64,000 nt of DNA from Streptomyces hygroscopicus (GTDB lineage: Bacteria > Actinomycetota > Actinomycetes > Streptomycetales > Streptomycetaceae). Positions 53,088 to 61,188 of the stretch are shown here, piece after piece. The stretch is taken from NCBI GenBank assembly GCA_002021875.1, contig CP018627.1, positions 8,928,001 to 8,992,000 of the forward strand, written 5' to 3'. Position 1 is the stretch's first letter. Every line of letters begins with the position of its first letter. Both the position numbers and the translations under genes were made by a program. The notes under the pieces were generated by a model, which was not told the origin of the DNA, made no database searches, and saw nothing but the letters and a program-made list of their open reading frames with translations.

Positions 53088-53170
53088 GTGCGACTCCCCG
53101 TTCCGAAGTGACAGACGTTGCCGGACGTTGTCCTTGCCGCGGCACGGTGAAGTTAGCATCGTGGGGATAG

Positions 53171-53180
53171 TAGGTACCTA
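53171..53180. promoter_or_regulatory. TAGGTACCTA palindrome, candidate HxlR operator
   Basis: Perfect 10-bp palindrome 13 bp upstream of the HxlR start, in the 106-bp gap shared with the NmrA-like gene. A TAGTAG -10-like box overlaps its left side. Confidence 0.5.
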
Positions 53181-53193
53181 GAGGAAAGTGACT

Positions 53194-53571
53194 ATGTCGA
53201 AAGAACCGGAACAGGCGTGCCCGATCGCTCCCGTGGTCGACATCGTCTTCAGTCGCTGGACCACGCCCATCCTCTGGACGCTCCATGAGCACGGCCGTCA
53301 GCGGTTCGTGGAGTTGCAGCGCCGCATCGGCGCGGTCACACCGAAGGTGCTGACCCAGCGGCTGCGGCAACTGGAGCGCGATGGGCTGGTGTGCCGTACG
53401 TACCATCCGGAGGTTCCGCCCCGGGTGGAGTACGAGATCAGCGATCTCGGCCGCAGTCTGGGCCCGCTCTTCGCCACGCTCGCGACGTGGTCGGCCGAGA
53501 ACCTGCCCGAGGTCGAGCGTGCCCGCCTGCACTACGACGGCGCGGAGGCCGCCACTACCGGTCCCCAATAG
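53194..53571 (+). CDS. HxlR-family transcriptional regulator
   Basis: A 125-residue winged-helix protein. CPIAPVVDIVFSRWTTPILWTL at the N-terminus carries the conserved redox-type Cys (C9). The recognition region is VTPKVLTQRLRQLERDGLV and the wing is RTYHPEVPPRVEYEISDLG, both HxlR hallmarks. ATG 53194 follows GAGGAA. It likely controls the divergent NmrA-like gene in response to reactive electrophiles or quinones (family inference). Confidence 0.92.
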   Translation: MSKEPEQACPIAPVVDIVFSRWTTPILWTLHEHGRQRFVELQRRIGAVTPKVLTQRLRQLERDGLVCRTYHPEVPPRVEYEISDLGRSLGPLFATLATWSAENLPEVERARLHYDGAEAATTGPQ

Positions 53572-53663
53572 GGCCGTCGAACGCGCCGCGCGGCCTCGTG
53601 AATGATCGCCGTCAACGGCGTCGGGACGTCCCGGACTCGCCCACTGGCAGCTACAGCCGGGCA

Positions 53664-53690
53664 GGCCGGGTCCGGACGCCGGACCCGGCC
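53664..53690. terminator. Perfect 12-bp hairpin, bidirectional
   Basis: GGCCGGGTCCGG and CCGGACCCGGCC with a 3-nt ACG loop, between the HxlR gene (+) and the second GH92 gene (-), 12 bp from the latter's stop. Confidence 0.88.
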
Positions 53691-53701
53691 CACCCGACGG
53701 C

Positions 53702-56700
53702 TCAGCTCAGCAGCTCCACCTCCGCCAGCGTCGCCTTGCCGTCCGGCACCAGCCGGTAGTGCTCATACGTATCGGGCGTCCGCACCGAGAAGACGCGGGT
53801 CTGCTTGTCCCAGTTGAAGGTCTCTCCCGACCTCCGGTCCAGGTCCCGCCACTTCTCGCCGTCGCGCGAACCCTGGAGCACCCATCCGGCCGGGGCCTTG
53901 CTCCGGTCCGACGAGGTCAGGGTGTACTGCACCGCGCGGCCCGCCTTCGTGATCGGCAGGTCCACCGTCTCGAAGGTCGCCTCCGTCCCCGACGTGTTGT
54001 CCAGGAGGGCCGTGCCACCGCTCGGCACCGTCAGGTCGTGGCGCGGGGTGGGCACCTTGTCGTCCTGGGTGATGGAGGACGGCGCGGCGTTCTTCCCCGT
54101 GCCCCAGGCCGACGGCTTGGCGCCCATCGCGAACTCCAGGGTGCCGCCCTTGGCGAGCACCGAGTGGGGGAGGGCCGTGGAGTTCCACGCCTTGCCGTTC
54201 ACCTTCAGGCCCTGGACGTAGACGTTCGTCCGGCTGTTGCGCGGGGCCTTGATCACCAGATCGCGGCCGTTCTCCAGATGCACCGTGGCCTTGGTGAACT
54301 GCGGCGATCCGACCGCGTACTCGGAGCCGCCCATCACCAGCGGATAGAAGCCCAGCGAGCTGAAGATGTACCAGGCCGACTGCTCGCCGTTGTCCTCGTC
54401 TCCGTGGTAGCCCTGGCCGATCTCGCTGCCGGTGTAGAGGCGGGAGAGCACCTCGCGCACCTTCTCCTGGGTCTTCCACGGCTGGCCCGCCGCGTCGTAC
54501 ATATACGTCACATGGTGGGCGACCTGGTTGCTGTGGCCGTAATTGCCCATGCGGACGTCCCGCGCCTCGGTCATCTCATGGATGACGCCGCCGTAGGAAC
54601 CGGCGAACTCGGGGGAGGCGGTCTCCGGGGTGGAGAAATAGGTGTCCAGCTTCTTGGCCAGGCCGGCCCGGCCGCCGTAGAGGTTGGCCAGGCCCCGGCT
54701 GTCCTGGGGCGCGGTGAAGGCGTAGCCCCAGCCGTTGGTCTCGGTGTAGTCGTAGCCCCAGATCCGGGGGTCGTACTTGTCCGAGGGCACGCGCCACTTC
54801 CCCGCCGCGTCCTTGCCCTGGAAGAAGCCGGCCTTGTCGTCGAAGAGCGAGACATAGCCCTGCGCGCGGTGCAGGAAGTACTCGGACTCCTCCTTGTAGC
54901 GGGCCTTCTTCGTCTTCGCGTAGAGCGCCTTGCCCATATTCGCGAGGCCGAAGTCGTTGAGATAGCCCTCCAGCGCCCAGGACAGCCCCTCATGGGTCTC
55001 GGTGCTCGTGTAGCCGAGGAAGGGCGAGCTGGCCATGCCCTTACGGCCGACACCCGACGAGGGCGGCACGGCGGTGGCGTTCTTCAGCGCCGCCTCGTAC
55101 GCCGCCTCGGCGTCGAACCGTACGCCCTTCAGATACGCGTCGGCGAAGGCCACGTCCGAGCTGGTGCCGGTCATCAGATCGGCGTAGCCCGGCGAGGACC
55201 AGCGGGAGATCCAGCCGCCGTCCTTGTACTGCTGTACGAAGCCGTCGACCATCGTGCCCGCCCGCTTGGGGGTGAGCAGTGAGTAGGCGGGCCAGGTGGT
55301 GCGGTAGGTGTCCCAGAAGCCGTTGTTGACGTACACCTTGCCATCGACGATCTTCGCGCCGGTGTGGGTCGGGGTGTTCTCCCCGGTGCCCGGCGAGAAG
55401 GCGCTCGCGTACTGGTGACGGGGCTTCGCCGCCGTCCCGGTGTTCTCGAAAGCGGAATTGGGATAGAGGTACAGCCGGTAGAGGCTGGAGTAGAGCGTGG
55501 TGAGCTGGCCGCGGTCCGCGCCCTCGACCTCGATCCGGCCCAGGATGTTGTCCCATTCCGCCTGCGCGGCCCGCTTGACCTGCCCGAACGACCTCGACGC
55601 GGGCAGCTCCCGGTCGAGGTTGGCCTTCGCCTGGTCGACGCCTATCAGCGAGGTGGCGAGCCGGAGCGTGACGGTGCGGTCCTTCCCCGGCTTGAAGCGG
55701 AAGTAGCCGGTGACATCCTTGCCGCCGCCTCCGTCCAGCTTGCCGCTCGCGCTGACCGGGGTGTCGAAGACGCCGTAGACGAACATCCGGGTGGCGCCGG
55801 TGGACAGTCCGCTCTTGACGTCGGAGTAGCCGGTGACGACGCCGTGCTCGGCGTCGAGGGTCAGCCCGCCGTCGCCCGTGACGTTGTCGAAGAGGACGCT
55901 CGCGTCCTCACCCGGATAGGTGAAGCGCATCGCCGCGGCGTGATCGGTGGGCGCCATCTCCGCCTTGAGGCCGTTCTCGAAGGTCACCCCGTAGTAATAC
56001 GGCCGGGCGGTCTCCTTCTCATGGCGGAAGGGGAGCGCGCGGGAGGTGCGCCCGGCGTCGGGGGTGCCGGCCGCGCCGGACGGCATCACCTGGAAGGTCT
56101 GCCGGTCGCCCATCCAGGGGCTGGGCTCATGGCTCGCGCTGAACGCCTGGATGGTGGGGAGGTTGTCGGCGTTGTTGGCGCGGGCGTACTGGTAGAGCCA
56201 GTCGGTGGAGCCCGCGTTGGTCACCGGCGTCCAGAAGTTGAAGCCGTTGGGGACGGCGGTGGCCGGGAAGTTGTTGCCGCGCGAGAAGCTGCCGCTGGAG
56301 TTGGTGCCGCGGGTGGTCAGCGCGTAGTCCGACAGGTGCTCGAGCGGCTTCTCGGGCGCCTTGGGGGCGATCGAGACGTCGTCCACCCAGCCGCGGAACT
56401 GCGCGGGGCCCTTGGGGGAGTCGTAGGCCACGAGTATCCGGTCGACCGTCTTGCTCGCGGCGACCGCGCCGATCCGCGACTCCTTGTTGTTCCACTGGTT
56501 GACGTAGAGCGTCTTGGAGTCGGCCTGGCCCTGCGGGCTCATCCGGGCGCCGTGCTGGTCGACCGCGCCGGGCAGATCGCTCAGATAGGTGCCGTCGGTG
56601 AAGGCGAGATCGACCGAGACATGGGTGGCCGGGTAGTTGAGATCGGTCTCGGGCATCGACGGGAAGATCCGGTAGGACAGCCGGGTGTCCCGGGTGACGG

Positions 56701-57562
56701 CCGTGTCGACGTCGAAGACCTTGTTGTACGAGTACGCCCGGCCGTCCGGCTTGTGGGTGCCCGCGTAGCGCAGGGCATGGGTGCCGGTGAAGCCCGCGTT
56801 GGCCTTGGCGGTGGGGGAGCCGGTCGGGCCGCGGTCGATCTGGGTGCGCATGTCGGAGGGCGCGGGCGGTGTGGTGTCGCCGGTCGCGAACTGCACCTCC
56901 GCGAGCTGGATGAGGTCGTCCCCGGCGTTGCGGGTGATCTCCAGCCGGAAGTGCTGGTACGCCGTGGTGCCGTCGAAGGAGAACTCCCGCGTCTGCTGGC
57001 GCGAGGAGAACGTCTCGTCCTTACGGGTGTCCAGCGTCGTCCAGTCGGAGCCGCCCGCCGAGCCCTTGAGGGTCCAGTCCTTCGGGTCCCGGCCGGGGGC
57101 GTCATTGGCGGAGGTGAGGGCGTAGCGGACGGCCTTCACCGGCTCGCTCAGATCGAACTCGAGCCAGGCGGTGGTGGTGTCGAAGGCCAGCCACTTGCTG
57201 GTGAGCTCGCCGTCGACGAGGTTCTCCTTGACCTCCCCGCCTTCGGCGTTCTCCCCACTCGCCCGGACCTCGGTGACCTTGTCGGAGACATTGCCGGGAA
57301 TCCCGGAGGAGTAGCCTCCGTCCACCCCGGACGCCTTCTTCTTTCCGTCGGGTCCGGTCTCGACCGTGTTGCGCCAGTCGGGCTGGGGATCGCCCGACTC
57401 GAAGGACGAGGCGAAGGCGCGGTCGGCGTGGTGCGCGGAGGCCGGGCCGGCGGGGGCGGCGACCGCACCGCCCTGGGCCGTCACCGCCAGCAGGACGGCC
57501 GCCACCAGGGGGGCCGTCCGTCCGATCCCACGCCATCGTCTCTGTGGTCGTCTCTGTCGCAT
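53702..57562 (-). CDS. Large secreted GH92 alpha-mannosidase with F5/8-type domains
   Basis: A 1286-residue exported enzyme. The signal peptide is at 1-~35 (GRTAPLVAAVLLAVTAQGGA). Two discoidin/F5-8C-like sugar-binding domains flank the core: N-terminal (LVDGELTSKWLAFDTTTAWL, then FRLEITRNAGDDLIQLAEVQ) and C-terminal (QYTLTSSDRSKAPAGWVLQG). The GH92 core has HLSDYALTTRG, TETNGWGYAF near residue 938, and GDEDNGEQSAWYIFSSLGFY near 1055. In place of the common GNDDxGxMSAW it has GDEDNGEQSAW, so it belongs to a different GH92 subgroup from gene 1. ATG 57562 follows GAGAGG. Confidence 0.92.
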   Translation of the reverse strand: MRQRRPQRRWRGIGRTAPLVAAVLLAVTAQGGAVAAPAGPASAHHADRAFASSFESGDPQPDWRNTVETGPDGKKKASGVDGGYSSGIPGNVSDKVTEVRASGENAEGGEVKENLVDGELTSKWLAFDTTTAWLEFDLSEPVKAVRYALTSANDAPGRDPKDWTLKGSAGGSDWTTLDTRKDETFSSRQQTREFSFDGTTAYQHFRLEITRNAGDDLIQLAEVQFATGDTTPPAPSDMRTQIDRGPTGSPTAKANAGFTGTHALRYAGTHKPDGRAYSYNKVFDVDTAVTRDTRLSYRIFPSMPETDLNYPATHVSVDLAFTDGTYLSDLPGAVDQHGARMSPQGQADSKTLYVNQWNNKESRIGAVAASKTVDRILVAYDSPKGPAQFRGWVDDVSIAPKAPEKPLEHLSDYALTTRGTNSSGSFSRGNNFPATAVPNGFNFWTPVTNAGSTDWLYQYARANNADNLPTIQAFSASHEPSPWMGDRQTFQVMPSGAAGTPDAGRTSRALPFRHEKETARPYYYGVTFENGLKAEMAPTDHAAAMRFTYPGEDASVLFDNVTGDGGLTLDAEHGVVTGYSDVKSGLSTGATRMFVYGVFDTPVSASGKLDGGGGKDVTGYFRFKPGKDRTVTLRLATSLIGVDQAKANLDRELPASRSFGQVKRAAQAEWDNILGRIEVEGADRGQLTTLYSSLYRLYLYPNSAFENTGTAAKPRHQYASAFSPGTGENTPTHTGAKIVDGKVYVNNGFWDTYRTTWPAYSLLTPKRAGTMVDGFVQQYKDGGWISRWSSPGYADLMTGTSSDVAFADAYLKGVRFDAEAAYEAALKNATAVPPSSGVGRKGMASSPFLGYTSTETHEGLSWALEGYLNDFGLANMGKALYAKTKKARYKEESEYFLHRAQGYVSLFDDKAGFFQGKDAAGKWRVPSDKYDPRIWGYDYTETNGWGYAFTAPQDSRGLANLYGGRAGLAKKLDTYFSTPETASPEFAGSYGGVIHEMTEARDVRMGNYGHSNQVAHHVTYMYDAAGQPWKTQEKVREVLSRLYTGSEIGQGYHGDEDNGEQSAWYIFSSLGFYPLVMGGSEYAVGSPQFTKATVHLENGRDLVIKAPRNSRTNVYVQGLKVNGKAWNSTALPHSVLAKGGTLEFAMGAKPSAWGTGKNAAPSSITQDDKVPTPRHDLTVPSGGTALLDNTSGTEATFETVDLPITKAGRAVQYTLTSSDRSKAPAGWVLQGSRDGEKWRDLDRRSGETFNWDKQTRVFSVRTPDTYEHYRLVPDGKATLAEVELLS

Positions 57563-57583
57563 ACGCAGCCTCTCAACGAGTCT

Positions 57584-57595
57584 GACAACGTTGTC
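57584..57595. promoter_or_regulatory. LacI-type operator upstream of GH92 gene 2
   Basis: GACAACGTTGTC, identical to 44545-44556, here only 22 bp upstream of the start codon, so it should block transcription when bound. Confidence 0.78.
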
Positions 57596-57689
57596 CTCTG
57601 AGTCGGGCAGAGATAAGTAGGGAGGCAGGGGGAGGGTGGTGTCAAGGATGCGGACAACCGCCAATTCGGCTGCGCCCGGCGGACGGTAC

Positions 57690-57728
57690 GACACGGGCCA
57701 TACCACCATCGGTGGTACGACCCGTGTC
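57690..57728. terminator. Long interrupted hairpin between GH92 gene 2 and the lipoprotein
   Basis: GACACGGG-(CCA)-TACCACC, loop ATC, GGTGGTA-(CGA)-CCCGTGTC. Fifteen base pairs with one symmetrical 3-nt internal loop. Likely ends the minus-strand lipoprotein transcript. Confidence 0.8.
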
Positions 57729-57787
57729 CATGGGGGCGTTTCGGCGCGCCCGATGAGGCTGTGTCTGGTACGTCCTCAGCCGTCGCT

Positions 57788-57870
57788 GTCGGACTCGGTC
57801 GGCCCTGTCGGACTCAGCCGTCGCTGTCGGACCCAGCCGCCGCAGTCGGACTCAGTCGGCGCTGTCGGAC
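57788..57870. repeat. 19-bp tandem repeat across the lipoprotein stop codon
   Basis: Four full units of exactly 19 bp (starts 57788, 57807, 57826, 57845) of type GTCGGACTCAGCCGTCGCT, plus partial copies on both sides. The lipoprotein stop (57852-57854) lies in the last full unit, so the array spans the final codons (KSDSAD) and ~65 bp of 3' sequence. Confidence 0.85.
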
Positions 57871-58373
57871 TTGGTGGCGAGCGAGAGCCTGCACTTCTTC
57901 GCGGTGTGGGAGCTGTCCGCCTTGAGCCCGGTGACCTTGATGGTCTTGTCGGCGCCGCCCGCCACGGCCGCGTCGGACTCCACCCCGGTGGTCACGGCCT
58001 TGTCGGAGCTGTCGACGAAGCCGACCAGCAGCGAGTAGTAGGCGGTGCTGGAGCCCGAGTTGCTGATCTTCACATTGGCGTAGGGCTTGCCGTCCGAACC
58101 CCATCCGCACGTTCCCATCTTGGCGTCCGGGGTGATGAGGCCGGAGCCGCCGGTGGGGGAGTCCGACGGATCGTCATACGGGTCGTCGGTGGGCTCCTCG
58201 GTCGGCGCCTGGGTGGGCTCCACCGGCAGTTGGGCCATGCCCTTGCCTATCGCCGCGCCGCCCTTGCTGTCCCCGGCCGACGAGCCCCCTTTGCCGGAGC
58301 CGCACCCCGTGGTGATCGCGAGTGTCGCGGTCACGACAATGCTGGTGACGAGGGTGAGCTGCTTCCGGGACAC
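57852..58373 (-). CDS. Small secreted lipoprotein of unknown function
   Basis: A 173-residue predicted lipoprotein. The signal peptide with lipobox LAITTGC is at ~18-24. A Gly/Ser then Glu/Asp/Pro/Thr-rich linker (~25-75: PTEEPTDDPYDDPSDSPTGG) is followed by a compact beta-rich domain with two Cys (GTCGWGSDGKPYANVKI and KKCRLSLATK), likely disulphide-bonded. It resembles the FxLYD/DUF-type beta domains of actinobacterial lipoproteins, but no specific family is certain. GTG 58373 has AAAGG 9 bp upstream. It is divergent from ngcE, with a DasR-box-like site between. Confidence 0.7.
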   Translation of the reverse strand: MSRKQLTLVTSIVVTATLAITTGCGSGKGGSSAGDSKGGAAIGKGMAQLPVEPTQAPTEEPTDDPYDDPSDSPTGGSGLITPDAKMGTCGWGSDGKPYANVKISNSGSSTAYYSLLVGFVDSSDKAVTTGVESDAAVAGGADKTIKVTGLKADSSHTAKKCRLSLATKSDSAD

Positions 58374-58505
58374 GGGAACCGCCTTTCGGGGAGCGCGCAC
58401 GGCGGCGTGCCGCACGGACTGTCTCCACCTACGGTATGTCGGGCAGGTCTCAACTCGGGAAAGACTGATACCCGATGACCTCTCGATCTTGCCCATATGA
58501 GGCCC

Positions 58506-58521
58506 AGTGGACTATACCTGT
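58506..58521. promoter_or_regulatory. DasR-responsive-element-like site
   Basis: AGTGGACTATACCTGT matches 12 of 16 positions of the dre consensus A(C/G)TGGTCTAGACCA(G/C)T, including GG-n-CTA-n-ACC. It lies 193 bp upstream of the ngcE start and 133 bp upstream of the divergent lipoprotein. DasR control of GlcNAc uptake is established in Streptomyces; binding here is inference. Nothing else of note was seen in the 341-bp gap. Confidence 0.55.
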
Positions 58522-58714
58522 CGCCCCAGGGGGAAGGCCGCACCGCGGCCCATATCGGAGGGCCTCGGCGGGTCATCCGCACTCCCCGGCGTACACCCAG
58601 CAATACTCCGCTTGACGCTTCAACTGACCCGCGGTGTCGGGCCCCTCGCCGGAGGCGAGTATGTACGGGAAACCGTTACACCGCCTGAGTCCTGACGAAG
58701 GCGAGGACTTGAGC

Positions 58715-60151
58715 ATGGGATCCACCTCAGATGTCGGCCGTCGCGATCTGATCAAGCGCTCGGCGGCGCTCGGATTGATCTCCGTGCCCGCGATGAGCGC
58801 GCTGTCCGCCTGTGCCAGTGGCGGTGACGACGAGGCCAAGAAGGTCGACAAGGGCAAGAAGAGCGCCAAGAACCCGCTCGCCGTCAATGAGAGCGCCGCG
58901 CTCGACGTCGTCATCTTCGACGGCGGCTTCGGGCAGCAGTACGCCAAGGACGCCGAGGCGGAGTACGCCGCGGCCTTCCCGAAGACCAAGGGCAAGGTCA
59001 AGCACGCGGCCACCCAGAAGATCCAGACCGTGCTCCAGCCGCGCTTCAACGGCGGCACCCCGCCGGACCTCGTCGACAACTCCGGCGCCGAGCAGATGGA
59101 CATGGGCACCCTGGTCGGGAAGAACCAGCTGACCGACCTCACCCCGCTGCTGGACGCGCCCTCCCTCGACGACCCCAGCAAGACGGTGCGCGAGACCCTG
59201 CGCCCCGGTGTCGTGGAGATGGGCCAGTTCGACGGCAAGCCGGTGTGGATCCTCTACTACGCCTACACCGTCTACGGCGTCTGGTACTCCAAGAGCAATC
59301 TCGCCAAGCTCGACGTGGAGTACCCCGAGACCTGGGACGACATGCTCAAGGTCTGCGAGGCGGCGAAGAAGAAGGGGATCGCGGGCTGGACCTACCCCGG
59401 CAAGTTCCCCTACTACCTGCCGTTCAGCCTCTACCCCTTCATCGCCAAGATCGGCGGCCGGGACGTCCTGGACTCGATCGACAACCTGGAGCCGAACGCC
59501 TGGAAGCACCCGGCCGTCAAGGCCGCCTTCGAGGCGTACTACGAGCTCTACAAGAAGGGCTACATCCTCAAGGGCACCCCCGGTCTGTCCCACATCGAGT
59601 CCCAGACCGCGTGGAACCAGGGCAAGGCGCTGTTCATCCCCAACGGCTCCTGGGTGGAGAACGAGGCGAAGAAGACCACGCCCAAGGACTTCCAGATGGC
59701 GGTGGCCGCGCCGTCCAGCCTGGACAAGAGCGACAAGCTGCCGTTCGGCACCCTCTGGGCCTCCGGCGGTGAGCCCTTCATCGTCCCGAAGGCGGCCAAG
59801 AACCCACAGGGCGGCATGGAGCTGCTGCGGATCATGCTCGGTGAGAAGTCCACCAAGAACTTCGTCAAGCAGGTCTCCTCGCTCTCCTCCCTCAACGGCG
59901 GCACCGAGGGCCTCAGCCTGCCGTCGGGCCTGGCGTCGGCGCAGGAGGCGCTGACCAAGGCGGGCAAGAACGTGGTCAACCCGCGGCTCCAGGACTGGTA
60001 CGTGACGCTGCAGAAGCAGCAGATCGGCGTCGGCGCGCTCGGCGAGATGATGGCGGGCCGGATGACCCCCGCCGAGACGATCAAGAAGTGCCAGAAGTTC
60101 GCCGATGAAACGGCCAAGGACGACGCCGTCAAGAAGTACAAGCACGTCTGA
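58715..60151 (+). CDS. ngcE: ABC transporter sugar-binding lipoprotein, NgcE-type (GlcNAc/chitobiose)
   Basis: A 478-residue binding protein. A twin-Arg plus hydrophobic core and lipobox (GRRDLIKRSAALGLISVPAM, then SALSAC) point to Tat export and lipidation. The Lys/Ser linker and the body (VVIFDGGFGQQYAKDAEAEY, VWILYYAYTVYGVWYSKSNL, KALFIPNGSWVENEA) fit the NgcE class that binds N-acetylglucosamine or chitobiose. GAGGA lies 7 bp before ATG 58715. It is followed by two permeases and Rok7B7 in the order I recall for the SCO6005-6008 region. Ligand inferred from family and synteny. Confidence 0.87.
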   Translation: MGSTSDVGRRDLIKRSAALGLISVPAMSALSACASGGDDEAKKVDKGKKSAKNPLAVNESAALDVVIFDGGFGQQYAKDAEAEYAAAFPKTKGKVKHAATQKIQTVLQPRFNGGTPPDLVDNSGAEQMDMGTLVGKNQLTDLTPLLDAPSLDDPSKTVRETLRPGVVEMGQFDGKPVWILYYAYTVYGVWYSKSNLAKLDVEYPETWDDMLKVCEAAKKKGIAGWTYPGKFPYYLPFSLYPFIAKIGGRDVLDSIDNLEPNAWKHPAVKAAFEAYYELYKKGYILKGTPGLSHIESQTAWNQGKALFIPNGSWVENEAKKTTPKDFQMAVAAPSSLDKSDKLPFGTLWASGGEPFIVPKAAKNPQGGMELLRIMLGEKSTKNFVKQVSSLSSLNGGTEGLSLPSGLASAQEALTKAGKNVVNPRLQDWYVTLQKQQIGVGALGEMMAGRMTPAETIKKCQKFADETAKDDAVKKYKHV

Positions 60152-60209
60152 TGCGGCTCCACGCGTCGCCGGCGGCATTATCCGTAGGGGAAGACCGAGG
60201 TCGGTAGAA

Positions 60210-61127
60210 ATGCAGCATGGGAAGTACCGGTTCATCGCGGGGTTCCTGGCCCTGCCGGTGATCCTTTACGCGGTCTTCGTGATCTCGCCGTTCGTCCAGG
60301 CCATCTACTACTCCTTCACGGACTGGACCGGGCTGAGCTCCGACTTCAAGATGGTCGGGTTCAAGAACTACAACTGGCTGCTGCATGACGACCTCTTCTG
60401 GAAAGCGGTCGGGCACAATGTCGTGCTGCTGCTGGTGGTGCCGCTGGTGACGCTCGGCCTCGGGCTCTTCTTCGCCTTCATGCTCAATGTGGGCGGCCGG
60501 GGGAGGAAGAACTCGGCGATCTCCGGGGTGCGCGGGTCGAGCCTGTACAAGGTGATCTACTTCTTTCCGCAGGTGCTGTCGATCGCGATCGTCGCCCTGC
60601 TGTTCCAGTTCACCTACAACCCGCGCAACGGCGCGATCAACGCCTTCCTCGGCGGAATCGGCCTGGAATCGTTCCAGCAGCAGTGGCTGGCCGATCCGAA
60701 GCTGGCGCTGTGGTGCCTGATGGCGGTGATGGTCTGGAGCAACGTCGGCTTCTACGTCGTCCTCTTCTCCGCCGGGATGAGCTCCATCCCGAAGGACTTC
60801 TACGAGGCGGCGCTGCTCGACGGGGCCAACCGGATCAAGACCTTCTTCAAGATCACCCTGCCGCTGCTGTGGGACACGGTCCAGACCGGCTGGATCTATA
60901 TGGGCATCATCGCGCTCGACGCGTTCGCCGTGGTGCAGATCATGACCGTGGGGCCGGGCGGCCCCGCCGACTCCACGCAGGTCATGGGCTACTACGTCTA
61001 CACCAAGACCTTCCACGACGGGCAGGCCGGACGGGCCACCACGATCGGCGTCGCGATGCTCATCGTCACGCTGATCTTCGCGGTCATCGTGACCAGGCTC
61101 GGCCGGCGCGAGCGGCTGGAGTACTGA
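60210..61127 (+). CDS. ngcF: Sugar ABC transporter permease, NgcF-type
   Basis: A 305-residue CUT1 permease with six hydrophobic helices (FIAGFLALPVILYAVFVISP to TTIGVAMLIVTLIFAVIVTR). The EAA loop is FYEAALLDGANRIKTFFKIT. ATG 60210 follows GAGG at 9 bp, 58 bp after ngcE. It forms the channel with the next gene. No ATPase is encoded here; MsiK elsewhere is the usual partner. Confidence 0.9.
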   Translation: MQHGKYRFIAGFLALPVILYAVFVISPFVQAIYYSFTDWTGLSSDFKMVGFKNYNWLLHDDLFWKAVGHNVVLLLVVPLVTLGLGLFFAFMLNVGGRGRKNSAISGVRGSSLYKVIYFFPQVLSIAIVALLFQFTYNPRNGAINAFLGGIGLESFQQQWLADPKLALWCLMAVMVWSNVGFYVVLFSAGMSSIPKDFYEAALLDGANRIKTFFKITLPLLWDTVQTGWIYMGIIALDAFAVVQIMTVGPGGPADSTQVMGYYVYTKTFHDGQAGRATTIGVAMLIVTLIFAVIVTRLGRRERLEY

Positions 61128-61188
61128 TGCCGATCACACCGACCGCACCCGGCCGCCGCCGCCCGACCACCGATCTGGGGGTACCGCA

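Noticed and set aside
57788..57870. CRISPR-like or REP element
   Set aside because: Contiguous 19-bp units with no spacers and no palindromic stem; a simple tandem repeat.
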